Shown in pieces: positions 7,028-14,884 of a DNA stretch of 64,000 bases. The stretch spans positions 124,001-188,000 of the forward strand of contig NZ_JAUSUV010000007.1 in assembly GCF_030814315.1 (NCBI RefSeq), read 5' to 3'. The stretch's first letter is position 1. Every line of letters begins with the position of its first letter. Both the position numbers and the translations under genes were made by a program. The notes under the pieces were generated by a model. The model ran no database searches. It saw nothing but the letters and a program-made list of their open reading frames with translations, and was not told the origin of the DNA. The DNA comes from Croceifilum oryzae. Lineage in GTDB: Bacteria > Bacillota > Bacilli > Thermoactinomycetales > Thermoactinomycetaceae.

Positions 7028-8155
7028 ATGATGCGAGATCAACGTATTACAAAGCTAGCTGATATTTTAGTCAATCACTCTTGTCGAGTGAAGAAGGGCG
7101 ATAACGTCTTGATCGATATTTTTGGAGACGATCGCAACCTTGTTCGAGAAATTATTGGGAAAGTGTATGAAGCAGGTGGATTTCCACATATCCAATTAAA
7201 CGACCACACTGTTACACGTGCCGTGCTAATGGGAACCAGTAAAGATCATATGACTCAAGTGACTGAGTTACAGAAGTCGATCATGCGTAAAATGGATTGC
7301 TACATAGGGATTCGCGGAGCTAATAACATCAATGAACTTAGTGATGTGCCAGCGGAAAACATGTCATTGTATATGCGTTTATTTAACAGCCAAGTGCATT
7401 CTGAAATTCGTGTGAAGCAAACTCGCTGGGTTGTACTTCGTTATCCAAACGAATCCATGGCACAACTTGCGGGAATGAGTACAGAGCAATTTGAAGACTT
7501 CTACTTCGAAGTGTGTAATGTGGACTATAAGAAGATGGATGAGGCAATGAATCCACTTCAAAAACGTATGGAAGATGCGGATTTAGTCGAAATCAAAGGA
7601 CAAGGTACAGATCTACGCTTCTCGATTAAAGGGATTCCGGTTATCAAATGTGCTGGTGAATGTAACGTTCCAGATGGCGAAGTATATACCGCTCCAATCA
7701 AAGATTCAGTCAATGGGCACATTACTTTTACAGCGCCTACTCTCTATCAAGGTACGGTATTCGAAAATGTGCGCCTTGAATTTGAGAACGGCAAAATTGT
7801 AAAAGCGACGGCTAACTCTGATGCAAATACGTTAAAACTTAATGAAATTTTAGACACGGATGATGGTTCTCGTTTCATTGGAGAATTCGCGATTGGAGTA
7901 AATCCATCCATCTCGCATCCAATGAAAGATATCTTGTTTGATGAGAAGATCAACGGTAGCTTCCACTTTACTCCAGGTCAAGCCTATGAAGAGGCAGATA
8001 ACTCTAACCGTTCTGCGATTCACTGGGATATGGTTTGTATCCAACGTCCAGAGTATGGTGGGGGAGAAATCTATTTTGATGGTGAGTTAATCCGCAAAGA
8101 TGGATTGTTCGTGGTGGAAGATCTAGAAGGTCTAAATCCAAATAACTTAAAGTAA
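7028..8155 (+). CDS. M29-family metallo-aminopeptidase (AmpS-like)
   Basis: A 375-residue protein with the full M29 (thermophilic aminopeptidase) architecture. The N-terminal domain starts RITKLADILVNHSCRVKKGDNVLID. The metal-binding C-terminal region shows GECNVPDGEVYTAP, GEFAIGVNPSI, a conserved SAIHWDMV and the closing YFDGELIRKDGLFV. These cytosolic enzymes remove N-terminal residues from peptides using two metal ions. Length is about 35 residues less than AmpS (about 410). It is the first of two co-oriented aminopeptidase genes (M42 follows 80 bp later), suggesting a peptide-utilisation pair. A SigA-like promoter lies at 6954. Confidence 0.95.
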   Translation: MMRDQRITKLADILVNHSCRVKKGDNVLIDIFGDDRNLVREIIGKVYEAGGFPHIQLNDHTVTRAVLMGTSKDHMTQVTELQKSIMRKMDCYIGIRGANNINELSDVPAENMSLYMRLFNSQVHSEIRVKQTRWVVLRYPNESMAQLAGMSTEQFEDFYFEVCNVDYKKMDEAMNPLQKRMEDADLVEIKGQGTDLRFSIKGIPVIKCAGECNVPDGEVYTAPIKDSVNGHITFTAPTLYQGTVFENVRLEFENGKIVKATANSDANTLKLNEILDTDDGSRFIGEFAIGVNPSISHPMKDILFDEKINGSFHFTPGQAYEEADNSNRSAIHWDMVCIQRPEYGGGEIYFDGELIRKDGLFVVEDLEGLNPNNLK

Positions 8156-8166
8156 ATGGCTATCAA

Positions 8167-8206
8167 CGACAAAGAGAATCTCTCCAATTGAGGATTCTCT
8201 TTGTCG
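8167..8206 (+). terminator. Stem-loop between the two aminopeptidase genes
   Basis: cgacaaagagaatc (8167-8180) pairs perfectly with gattctctttgtcg (8193-8206) around a 12-nt loop. No T-run follows on the plus strand, so it may be a weak terminator, an mRNA-processing hairpin or a 3'-end stabiliser rather than a full stop. Confidence 0.55.
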
Positions 8207-8235
8207 TATCTACTAATTAGTAAGGAGAGAGACAA

Positions 8236-9276
8236 ATGACCGTTCCAATCGATCAAATTGTATCAACGATAAAAGACCTAGTACATATCCCAAGCCCAAC
8301 AGGATGGTCTACTTCTGCAATCGACTATGTAGAGAAACGATGGACCCAAACCCGTTGGGAGATGAAGAGGAATGCCAAGGGGGCACTTACCTTAACCATC
8401 CCCGGAGAGGATCAAGAGATCCATCGATTCGTAACAGCACATGTGGATACGCTCGGTGCGATGGTGAAAGAAATCAAAAGCGATGGCAAGCTCGCTTTTA
8501 TGAAAATTGGGGGCTTTGGATGGTTCGCCATCGATGGAGTCTATTGCACGATTCATACAGAAGATGAAAAAGAAATACGTGGAACGATTCTTGCAACCAA
8601 TCCTTCCGTGCATGTTAATCCAGAAGCGGATACGAAAAGAGAGCAACATACGATGGCAGTTCGTCTGGATGCGAAGGTTCAGGGTAAAGAGGATGTTGAA
8701 CAGTTAGGGATTCAGGTAGGAGACTTTATTTCATTTGATCCCAATTATGAGGAATCTGAGACTGGATTTATCAAAACGAGGCATTTGGACGACAAGGCGA
8801 GTGTGGCAGTGTTGGTTGAATTAGTACTTGAGATGAAAAAGCAAGGAATCGTTCTGCCTCACACGACTCATATTCAGATCGGTACCTTTGAAGAAGTTGG
8901 CTTCGGTGCTAATTCTAATATCCCAGCTCAGGTGAGAGAGTTCTTGGCTGTTGATATGGGGGCTATCGGAGAAGGACAGAGTACGGACGAGTTTACGGTT
9001 TCGATTTGTGCAATGGATGGCGTAGGGCCGTATAACTATAAACTTCGTAAGAAATTAGTGAAGTTAGCAAAAGAGCACAAGATTCCGTATCAGATCGATC
9101 TATACCCATTTTATGGTTCGGATGCGGGTGCTGCTTTAAAAGCAGGAGAGGATGTCATGCATGCCCTTATCGGCCCTGGCGTGGATGCTTCTCATGCATT
9201 TGAGCGTACTCATCGAGACTCTCTGCAAGCTACGTATCAACTACTAAACGAGTATCTAAAGACAGAGTCATTGTAA
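8236..9276 (+). CDS. M42-family metallo-aminopeptidase (YsdC/FrvX-like)
   Basis: A 346-residue enzyme with all M42 metal ligands visible: His69 and Asp71 (TAHVDTLG), Asp185/186 (HLDDKA), Glu219-Glu220 (FEEVG, catalytic base and metal), Asp240 (AVDMG) and His320 (DASHAFERTH). M42 enzymes usually assemble into tetrahedral dodecamers that trim peptides. Start ATG 8236 has AAGGAGAG about 6 nt upstream. It follows the M29 aminopeptidase in the same orientation. The substrate class (aminoacyl or acylpeptide) cannot be read from the sequence. Confidence 0.95.
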   Translation: MTVPIDQIVSTIKDLVHIPSPTGWSTSAIDYVEKRWTQTRWEMKRNAKGALTLTIPGEDQEIHRFVTAHVDTLGAMVKEIKSDGKLAFMKIGGFGWFAIDGVYCTIHTEDEKEIRGTILATNPSVHVNPEADTKREQHTMAVRLDAKVQGKEDVEQLGIQVGDFISFDPNYEESETGFIKTRHLDDKASVAVLVELVLEMKKQGIVLPHTTHIQIGTFEEVGFGANSNIPAQVREFLAVDMGAIGEGQSTDEFTVSICAMDGVGPYNYKLRKKLVKLAKEHKIPYQIDLYPFYGSDAGAALKAGEDVMHALIGPGVDASHAFERTHRDSLQATYQLLNEYLKTESL

Positions 9277-9293
9277 AGAAATATCGAGATTTT

Positions 9294-10352
9294 TTAGGAA
9301 GCATTAATAACTTGAATCTGGTTTAGTTGAGCTTTTGTAAGAGGCTGAGTACAGTCAGGGCGATTGCTTCTTCCTTTTGTCACTCCAGCACGAAACCCTC
9401 CATGTGGAGTAGGTACAGCCACCCGGATTCCAAATACTTGACTCACCCAGTGGAACGGGAAGCAGACGGAGATTCTGCCATCTGTCGTTCCTGCATATTC
9501 AACAGCCGCAGCAAAGTGATCCTGATCATGTAGCCAGACTGAGCCTGAATCTCCAGCTTTTCCAACAACTTGTTTATGTCTGGTTACAATGATTTGGTCT
9601 ACAAATACGTCCTCACCATCGACGAGTACATCTGTATGGACCGATCGAATGTTACCTCTTCGAAAGCCAGTTGTCCGCCCTGTTTTGATCAATTTCATCC
9701 CTACACAACAAGAAATGAGATGTCCGGGTACAATGATTTTTTGACCTGTATTTCCTAACAGATACCGTGGATCTAGAAGTTTGTTTCGCCTTGGTTTCGC
9801 CAGCGCGGCATCTATATAGTTAATATCTGCTACGGGCTGTGCGTATTGGAATAATTTCCCGATTCTGTTTATTCTAGCTCTTCCTCGATCGTAGACTCCT
9901 GGTTGAAAGGTGGAGTTAGTAGCGTTTGGTCTTTCTGGCACGAGTACATGTTTATTGCTAAACACATATAAATGATTGGGCTTAGGAAAGTTGGTAACGA
10001 TAATCCCTGCTGTTCCGGCAATAGGTTCATCTGAGCTAATACTAACTCCTCCAGGAACAGGACGAATTCGCGTTTGGTTTAGAGGCTTGGCGGCATGGTG
10101 TTGAAATTTTCCAACGCGTTCGAAGAGCACAGGAATACGAGCTGGAATACCTAGTTTTGTTCTAATGGAGGATGCCATCGAGGATTGAGTCCGTGTGGAG
10201 AGACTCTTGTCAATATAAGTGATAATACAAGCTCCTTGGGACGGTTTTTGAGGGTTGGCGTAGCCTACACCAATCGCATGAACGCCTTCACTCCGTAAAA
10301 TCGCAGGAGAAATCTGTTTTTTGTGCCTGATGCATTCCATAAAAGTGGCCAT
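9294..10352 (-). CDS. Trypsin-like (PA-clan) serine protease homologue
   Basis: A 352-residue protein with an apparently complete chymotrypsin-fold triad: His135 in FSNKHVL, Asp181 in NYIDAALA and Ser269 in GKAGDSGSVW. The N-terminal 100 residues include a segment (VHAIGVGYANPQKPSQGACIITYIDKS) like that preceding the protease domain in NAL1-like and bacterial S1 relatives. No signal peptide is visible, so it may be cytosolic or spore-associated. The RBS AGAAGGGAG lies within or next to a hairpin whose 3' arm reaches the start codon (see 10352-10391). It is convergent with the M42 gene (17-bp gap). Substrate unknown. Confidence 0.75.
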   Translation of the reverse strand: MATFMECIRHKKQISPAILRSEGVHAIGVGYANPQKPSQGACIITYIDKSLSTRTQSSMASSIRTKLGIPARIPVLFERVGKFQHHAAKPLNQTRIRPVPGGVSISSDEPIAGTAGIIVTNFPKPNHLYVFSNKHVLVPERPNATNSTFQPGVYDRGRARINRIGKLFQYAQPVADINYIDAALAKPRRNKLLDPRYLLGNTGQKIIVPGHLISCCVGMKLIKTGRTTGFRRGNIRSVHTDVLVDGEDVFVDQIIVTRHKQVVGKAGDSGSVWLHDQDHFAAAVEYAGTTDGRISVCFPFHWVSQVFGIRVAVPTPHGGFRAGVTKGRSNRPDCTQPLTKAQLNQIQVINAS

Positions 10353-10391
10353 GTAGCATTCTCCCTTCTAAAAAACACTAAGAATGCTACA
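10352..10391 (-). promoter_or_regulatory. Hairpin enclosing the RBS of the trypsin-like gene
   Basis: tgtagcattct (10352-10362) and agaatgctaca (10381-10391) are perfect 11-bp complements with an 18-nt loop. On the minus-strand mRNA the Shine-Dalgarno AGAAGGGAG lies in the loop and 3' arm, and the arm ends at the A of the ATG. Such a fold could limit ribosome access or respond to temperature. Alternatively it could be a coincidental terminator of the upstream gene, but it lacks a T-run. Confidence 0.5.
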
Positions 10392-10442
10392 GCCTATGCG
10401 TAATCCTGTTCTCCGCCTGTGCGTTCGCCTATACTCTATAAA

Positions 10443-10814
10443 TTAAGAACTCACCATTTCAATGGTTTTGATGGAATCGATCGGTTGGCTATTAGGATCT
10501 TGATCTTTTAGATACAGAAGAGCAGGCCCGCCTTGACTTTCGCTGAGGGGCTTTCCATCTATCGCAAAACATAAATAGGAATCAAGGATTTCTTCGTACG
10601 AAAGGCTTATATTCTCGCCATCTCTGCGATGAATAATAGCAGTATGTGCCCCTTCTTTTGGTTCGGCGTTTAGAAGAAATGGACGAAGGGACATCCCAAG
10701 GCCGCTCGGTTCGATCGGAAATCTCCGTTCATCAAAGATCCAAACTCCTGGATCTATGTTAATAATAAAGTTGGTATCTCCCTTTATTTGTATAATCATC
10801 TCATCATCATCCAA
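10443..10814 (-). CDS. Small uncharacterised protein of a Bacillales family
   Basis: About 120 residues; the start may be Met1 or Met6 (MDDDEMIIQIKGD). The pattern FIINIDPGVWIFDERRF ... RPFLLNAEP ... LSYEEILDSYLCFAIDGKPLSESQGGPALLYL resembles a Bacillales family often labelled peptidyl-prolyl isomerase in databases without visible basis. No parvulin, FKBP or cyclophilin motif is seen here. No signal peptide or membrane segment. Same orientation as, and about 90 bp upstream of, the trypsin-like gene. Function unknown. Confidence 0.65.
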   Translation of the reverse strand: MDDDEMIIQIKGDTNFIINIDPGVWIFDERRFPIEPSGLGMSLRPFLLNAEPKEGAHTAIIHRRDGENISLSYEEILDSYLCFAIDGKPLSESQGGPALLYLKDQDPNSQPIDSIKTIEMVSS

Positions 10815-10970
10815 TCTTCTATGGTAAAGTCCCCCTTATTATATATATAAATTCTTCCTTTCTTCCAACTGCATTTTGCAAATCTACCACTTTTCATGAT
10901 AAACTAGTTCTAGCATGCACGTTGAAGAAGTACCGTACCCCGTGTGGAACGGTCGATGGGGGGCGTAGAA

Positions 10971-11249
10971 ATGACCACACCGACACAGACCGATTTAAAT
11001 GTAAAAGCACTCGAAATTCTTAGAGGAGATGCATCTAAGATTGAGCAGCTGATTGCGGTTCAGTTAGAGCACCTAACTTTACCCAAGTGTCCACTTTACG
11101 AAGAAGTGATGAATATGCAGATGTTCGGACTTTCTCGTCAAATCGATTTTGCGGTTCGCGCTGGTATGATCAATCGTGAACAAGGTCAGCAAATCATCAA
11201 TGATCTGGAACGGAAATTAGCGGATTTATTTAGTCTCATTATGCCGTAA
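10971..11249 (+). CDS. ylaN: YlaN-family (UPF0358) protein
   Basis: A 92-residue protein. ATG 10971 is preferred because a G-rich RBS (GGGGGGCG) lies 5-10 nt upstream; the longer frame from 10944 runs through it. The diagnostic string QLEHLTLPKCPLYEEVMNMQMFGLSRQIDFAVRAG matches B. subtilis YlaN closely, including CPLYEEV and MFGLSR. YlaN is small, all-helical and cytosolic; in B. subtilis it has been reported to interact with the iron regulator Fur and to be needed under iron limitation. Single gene followed by its own terminator. Confidence 0.95.
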   Translation: MTTPTQTDLNVKALEILRGDASKIEQLIAVQLEHLTLPKCPLYEEVMNMQMFGLSRQIDFAVRAGMINREQGQQIINDLERKLADLFSLIMP

Positions 11250-11271
11250 TAATATCTAGTATAGAAAATAT

Positions 11272-11308
11272 CAGCCTTTGAGTATCCAAACTCATAGGCT
11301 GTTTTTTT
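11272..11308 (+). terminator. Intrinsic terminator of ylaN
   Basis: CAGCCT..GAGT at 11272-11283 pairs with ACTC..AGGCTG at 11290-11301 and is followed by seven T. It overlaps the last codon of the convergent small gene. Confidence 0.88.
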
Positions 11309-11552
11309 ATTGGGTTTGTTCCATCTGCTGTGCTTTCCATAATGCCCGTTCGGTTTGGATTAACTCACTTTTCAAATGCCGAATCTGATCATTTAACCGT
11401 AATTGTTCTTGGCGAGTTTGCCTAGCTAACGGTTCATCTCCCCGACGAGTGGCCATTTGAAAATCATTTTGCTTTTCTCGCTCTTGTTTCTCGAGTCGTT
11501 CGATTTCGATGTGTAGGTCTTCGATTTGTCGTTGATAGATCCAAATAGTCAT
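11307..11552 (-). CDS. Small coiled-coil protein
   Basis: An 81-residue protein from ATG 11552 with GGAAAGGAG about 8 nt upstream. Nearly the entire length is a charged coiled coil (IEDLHIEIERLEKQEREKQNDFQM, then LRLNDQIRHLKSELIQTERALWKAQQ). No other domain, signal or membrane segment. Function unknown. It lies between ylaN and the cation antiporter gene. Confidence 0.7.
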   Translation of the reverse strand: MTIWIYQRQIEDLHIEIERLEKQEREKQNDFQMATRRGDEPLARQTRQEQLRLNDQIRHLKSELIQTERALWKAQQMEQTQ

Positions 11553-11635
11553 GTTGGATACTCCTTTCCAAATTCTGTATTTTATATGTTTTTCCGTGGA
11601 AGGGATGATTTCCTGCAAAGGTCCCATATAAAATG

Positions 11636-11681
11636 GAGCCATTTTACACACGATGCGTGATGTGTGAAATGGCTCTTTTTT
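11636..11681. terminator. Hairpin terminator downstream of the antiporter gene
   Basis: gagccattttacaca (11636-11650) pairs with tgtgtgaaatggctc (11661-11675) with one G-T wobble; six T follow on the plus strand and a moderately T-rich tail on the minus strand. It most likely ends the minus-strand antiporter transcript, though the better T-run faces the other way. Confidence 0.65.
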
Positions 11682-11703
11682 GTGAGGGTTTATTTATTTG
11701 CTT

Positions 11704-12786
11704 CTAAACAATAAAAAATACGGTTCCTAAAATTACATATACCAATAACAACAATGTGCCTTCGTACCAGTTGGTAGAGCCGTCTCGAGATACGGATGAG
11801 GCGATGAGGGCAGATACGGCAACGGCGGCAACTTCGTAGTTGGTAAAGACGAGATCCATGGGACGGTTGAACAATAGGCTGACGAATACGAGCACAGGAG
11901 CGACGAATAGGGCAATTTGTAAGCTACTGCCAATGGCGATTTCTACAGCGGCTCCCATCCGGTTTTTCATCGCTAAAAAGATGGCAGCACTATGTTCAGC
12001 AGCATTCCCGATGATGGCAATGAGGAATGCACCGACAAACATTTCGGTCCATCCAAGCGCATGTGCGACAGATTGAACGCTATGTACCAACCACTCGGAT
12101 TGAATGGCAACAAAGGTAGTGGAGATGACGAGTACAAGGATTGAGCCCCATTTGGACCAAATCGCGTGTTCTTCGTTTTCAATCCCATCGACCATGCCAT
12201 CAACTGATGCACCTAGCTCTTTTCGATGAGTGACTAAGGAGAAGATGAGCCACAAAATATAAGCAAGGATGAGTGCCACGGCGATGATCACACTAACAGT
12301 GATATCTTCTTGAGCTGTGACGTGTGCTGGATCTGTCAAAAAAGCCGCCGGTACAAAGAGCGCGATGACAGAGAGCATCATGAGTGAGGCATTATGACCC
12401 GCTAAGACAGGATTGAAATTTTGTGTTTTGTACTTTACACCACCGACAAACATGGATAAGCCTAGTACGAGTAGTAAGTTTCCAATGATGGAACCGGTGA
12501 TACTCGCCTTTACCATATCAAATAGGCCTTCTTTTACGAGGAAGATGGCGATAATTAGTTCAGCGGCATTCCCAAACGTCGCATTGAGAAAACCTCCGAT
12601 CCTCTCACCAGCATAATGCGCTACACTTTCGGTCGCTTTTCCGAGCAAGGCAGCCCAGAAAAGTAATGACAAACAAGCCGTACCAAATTGTAAAGGTTGA
12701 ATGGAGGTATAAAAATGAGCCCAAGCACTCAATAATGTAGATACAGCTAGTAATGGGTACCAAATTTTTTTGTTCACAAAATCCAC
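11704..12786 (-). CDS. cax: Calcium/proton exchanger, CAX family
   Basis: A 360-residue integral membrane protein with about 11 transmembrane segments. The two CAX alpha repeats are evident: GGFLNATFGNAAELIIAIFLVK near residue 65 and FLIAIIGNAAEHSAAIFLAMKNRMG near residue 255, each with the GNAAE signature. An acidic loop (DGMVDGIENEEH) separates the halves. CAX proteins expel Ca2+ in exchange for H+; B. subtilis YfkE (ChaA) is the closest known type. Single gene with its own hairpin terminator. Confidence 0.95.
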   Translation of the reverse strand: MDFVNKKIWYPLLAVSTLLSAWAHFYTSIQPLQFGTACLSLLFWAALLGKATESVAHYAGERIGGFLNATFGNAAELIIAIFLVKEGLFDMVKASITGSIIGNLLLVLGLSMFVGGVKYKTQNFNPVLAGHNASLMMLSVIALFVPAAFLTDPAHVTAQEDITVSVIIAVALILAYILWLIFSLVTHRKELGASVDGMVDGIENEEHAIWSKWGSILVLVISTTFVAIQSEWLVHSVQSVAHALGWTEMFVGAFLIAIIGNAAEHSAAIFLAMKNRMGAAVEIAIGSSLQIALFVAPVLVFVSLLFNRPMDLVFTNYEVAAVAVSALIASSVSRDGSTNWYEGTLLLLVYVILGTVFFIV

Positions 12787-12983
12787 ACCTTTCTATGTTA
12801 GAATGAACGATTTATATACAAATTAGACATGTATGAATCTGGATTTTGTCATAATCTGTTGAAGTTAGTTCAAACTAAGGATACGGACGACAGAAAATTT
12901 GTCAAACATACAAGAAGGCTGTAGGCTTGATTTGCCTAGTATTTAAGCAGGAAAATACAATTTTTAAGCGAAATATTGCATCA

Positions 12984-12992
12984 TGCTAAAAT
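12984..12992 (+). promoter_or_regulatory. Extended -10 promoter of the NYN gene
   Basis: TGCTAAAAT at 12984-12992 matches an extended -10 element, about 20 bp before the start codon at 13012. No good -35 is seen 17 bp upstream, as is usual for extended -10 promoters. The predicted leader is just long enough for the GGAGGGGG RBS. Confidence 0.4.
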
Positions 12993-13011
12993 TTGGAAAG
13001 GAGGGGGACAA

Positions 13012-13827
13012 ATGGATTTTACAAGGGATACTGCCATATTTATAGATTTAGAGAATGTGTACTATGGATTAAAGAAATATCACATGGATCCAGATCATCC
13101 TGAGACACATCATAATTTATTTTTACGCCTACAAGAGTATTATGGGAAAGATTCCATTCGTATGATGGAAGCATATGCCGACTTTGAACAGATGGATCTA
13201 TCGATGATGAGCTTGCAAAAGAAACGAGTACACGTAAATCAAGTTTATGGAAATGGTCGTGAAGGCAAGGAAAGAAAAAATGCAGCTGATATCCAACTTT
13301 GTTTAGACGCGATGGAGGTACTGTATCAAATTCCAGAGATCACCACTTTTGTAATCGTGAGTGCCGATCAGGATATGATTCCACTATTAGATCGTCTATG
13401 GTCAAAAGGGAAAAAAGTGGAGTTGTTTAGCTTGTGGGATGAGAGTTTATCGAAATCATCACAGATCCAAGAGTTCTGTGATCAATCACACAATATCCTT
13501 GAGTTCATTAATATTGAAAAGATGAATGACTATGCACAAATCGATCGCATTATGCACAATGCCGTTCTGCAGATTTACGAGTGGTATCGAGATCCAAATA
13601 ATATCGGTAAGAGTTATGGTAGTACTTGGATTAAGAATGACTTAGCACGAAAGTTTAGTCTAAGTGAATTAGAATCGAACCACTTATTTACCCGGCTAGT
13701 AAAGGGGAAGTATCTCCTTCCTTATGAAATTGAGATTGATGAAAAGATCTTTTATGGGTATAAAGTAAACCTTACGCACCCACAGGTTCAGATGATTGTA
13801 AAGATCGCAGGATATAAAGTTAGTTAA
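13012..13827 (+). CDS. NYN/LabA-like (DUF88) putative RNase
   Basis: A 271-residue protein from ATG 13012, which has AGGAGGGGGACAA immediately upstream. Residues 1-150 are a NYN (PIN-like) domain: FIDLENVYYGL with the first acidic pair, KNAADIQLCLDAMEV with the conserved Asp, and VIVSADQDMIPLLDRLWSKGKKVELF. NYN domains are metal-dependent nucleases. Residues about 175-260 form a helical, winged-helix-like tail (STWIKNDLARKFSLSELESNHLFTRLVKGKYLLPYE), possibly binding nucleic acid. Single gene; the RNA target is unknown. Confidence 0.85.
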   Translation: MDFTRDTAIFIDLENVYYGLKKYHMDPDHPETHHNLFLRLQEYYGKDSIRMMEAYADFEQMDLSMMSLQKKRVHVNQVYGNGREGKERKNAADIQLCLDAMEVLYQIPEITTFVIVSADQDMIPLLDRLWSKGKKVELFSLWDESLSKSSQIQEFCDQSHNILEFINIEKMNDYAQIDRIMHNAVLQIYEWYRDPNNIGKSYGSTWIKNDLARKFSLSELESNHLFTRLVKGKYLLPYEIEIDEKIFYGYKVNLTHPQVQMIVKIAGYKVS

Positions 13828-13964
13828 AAGAGACTTCTGTAGAAATAACATGAAATGCTTCTCTCTTCTTTTCAAAGACCCTGTATGATACAATAAAAGA
13901 AACGAGAGTGAAAACTCTAACTTGTTATGGTTACTATCTACGTATTGTCACAGGGGTGTCTTTT

Positions 13965-14321
13965 ATGACTGAAACTAACGGTGGAATGATTCGAATCGCC
14001 GATGATGTAGTGGCGGTCATAGCTGGGATGACAGCTAGTAAAGTTCCTGGAATTTCCAGTATGTCCGCAGGTATGACCGAGGGGCTTGCCAAACGAGTAA
14101 GTGGCAAAAACCTTACCAAAGGGGTACATGTGGAAGTTGGAGAAAAAGAGACAGTAGTCGACTTGCGCGTGATTGTTGAATATGGAAGAGAAATTCCCGC
14201 TGTATGTCGAGAGCTACAATATGAAGTAAAAGAAGCGGTAGAAAATATGACAGGTCTCCATGTTGTGCAGGTAAATGTAAAAGTAGAGGGCGTTGATTAT
14301 CAAAGCCATACTACTGTATAA
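13965..14321 (+). CDS. Asp23/Gls24-family envelope stress protein
   Basis: A 118-residue protein from ATG 13965 (AGGGGTGT 5 nt upstream). The motif order is family-typical: GMIRIADDVVAVIAGMTASKVPGISSMSAG, then KGVHVEVGEKETVVDLRVIVEYGREIPAVCRELQYEVKEAVENMTGLHVVQVNVKVEGV. Such proteins (YloU, YqhY, Asp23) are small and membrane-associated or linked to lipid and envelope homeostasis. Which paralogue this is cannot be decided; the genes next to yqhY or yloU in B. subtilis are absent. Confidence 0.92.
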   Translation: MTETNGGMIRIADDVVAVIAGMTASKVPGISSMSAGMTEGLAKRVSGKNLTKGVHVEVGEKETVVDLRVIVEYGREIPAVCRELQYEVKEAVENMTGLHVVQVNVKVEGVDYQSHTTV

Positions 14322-14352
14322 GTTACCTTAGCAAATGGACTGTAAATGGTAT

Positions 14353-14395
14353 AACAAAGGAGATGCCTTTTTATAGGTCATCTCCTTTGTTTTGT
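14353..14395 (+). terminator. Terminator after the Asp23 gene
   Basis: aacaaaggagatg (14353-14365) and catctcctttgtt (14379-14391) are perfect 13-bp complements, followed by ttgtg. Confidence 0.75.
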
Positions 14396-14420
14396 GCTCT
14401 ATATGTAGATATGTAGAAGT

Positions 14421-14768
14421 CTACGCACTCGCAAGAGCAGTTTCGAGTTCACCTATTTTTTGATGAACCTCTTCGGTTAGTTCTGCTGGAATTTCGGAGT
14501 TTTCGTCCATTCCATGTGGGAAGAAGTGACGTACGAAGTAGGGAACATCTAATTCTAGACGGGCCTTTGGGCTTTCTATTTGCTTCTTGCCTATCACGAC
14601 AGCACGAATACGTAGGTAGTAATCGACCTCAGCAACTGTATATTTAATATCATACGTCGCTTTCGTGTAATCCCAAGCTCCGCGGAAGAATCCGAGTCCC
14701 GACATGATGGCTTCTAGGTCTTTGAAATCCTTTTGGACTCCTTTTGTTTTCGAATCATGAAAAAACAT
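14421..14768 (-). CDS. YugN-like protein
   Basis: A 115-residue protein from ATG 14768, with AAAGGAGG 9 nt upstream. The motifs LEAIMSGLGFFRGAWDYTKATYDIKY, EVDYYLRIRAVV and HFFPHGMDENSEIP correspond to the YugN family of Bacilli. The family has no established function. No signal or membrane segment. It is divergent from the M20 hydrolase gene. Confidence 0.85.
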   Translation of the reverse strand: MFFHDSKTKGVQKDFKDLEAIMSGLGFFRGAWDYTKATYDIKYTVAEVDYYLRIRAVVIGKKQIESPKARLELDVPYFVRHFFPHGMDENSEIPAELTEEVHQKIGELETALASA

Positions 14769-14884
14769 GGGTGTGTGCCTCCTTTGCAATGCACTACTGA
14801 CATCCTCATAATGATAATATGAAGAAGATCATCGTGCAACCAAATACCTTTTTTAGCTGGAAAATATCTGGGGGGAAATGGATT

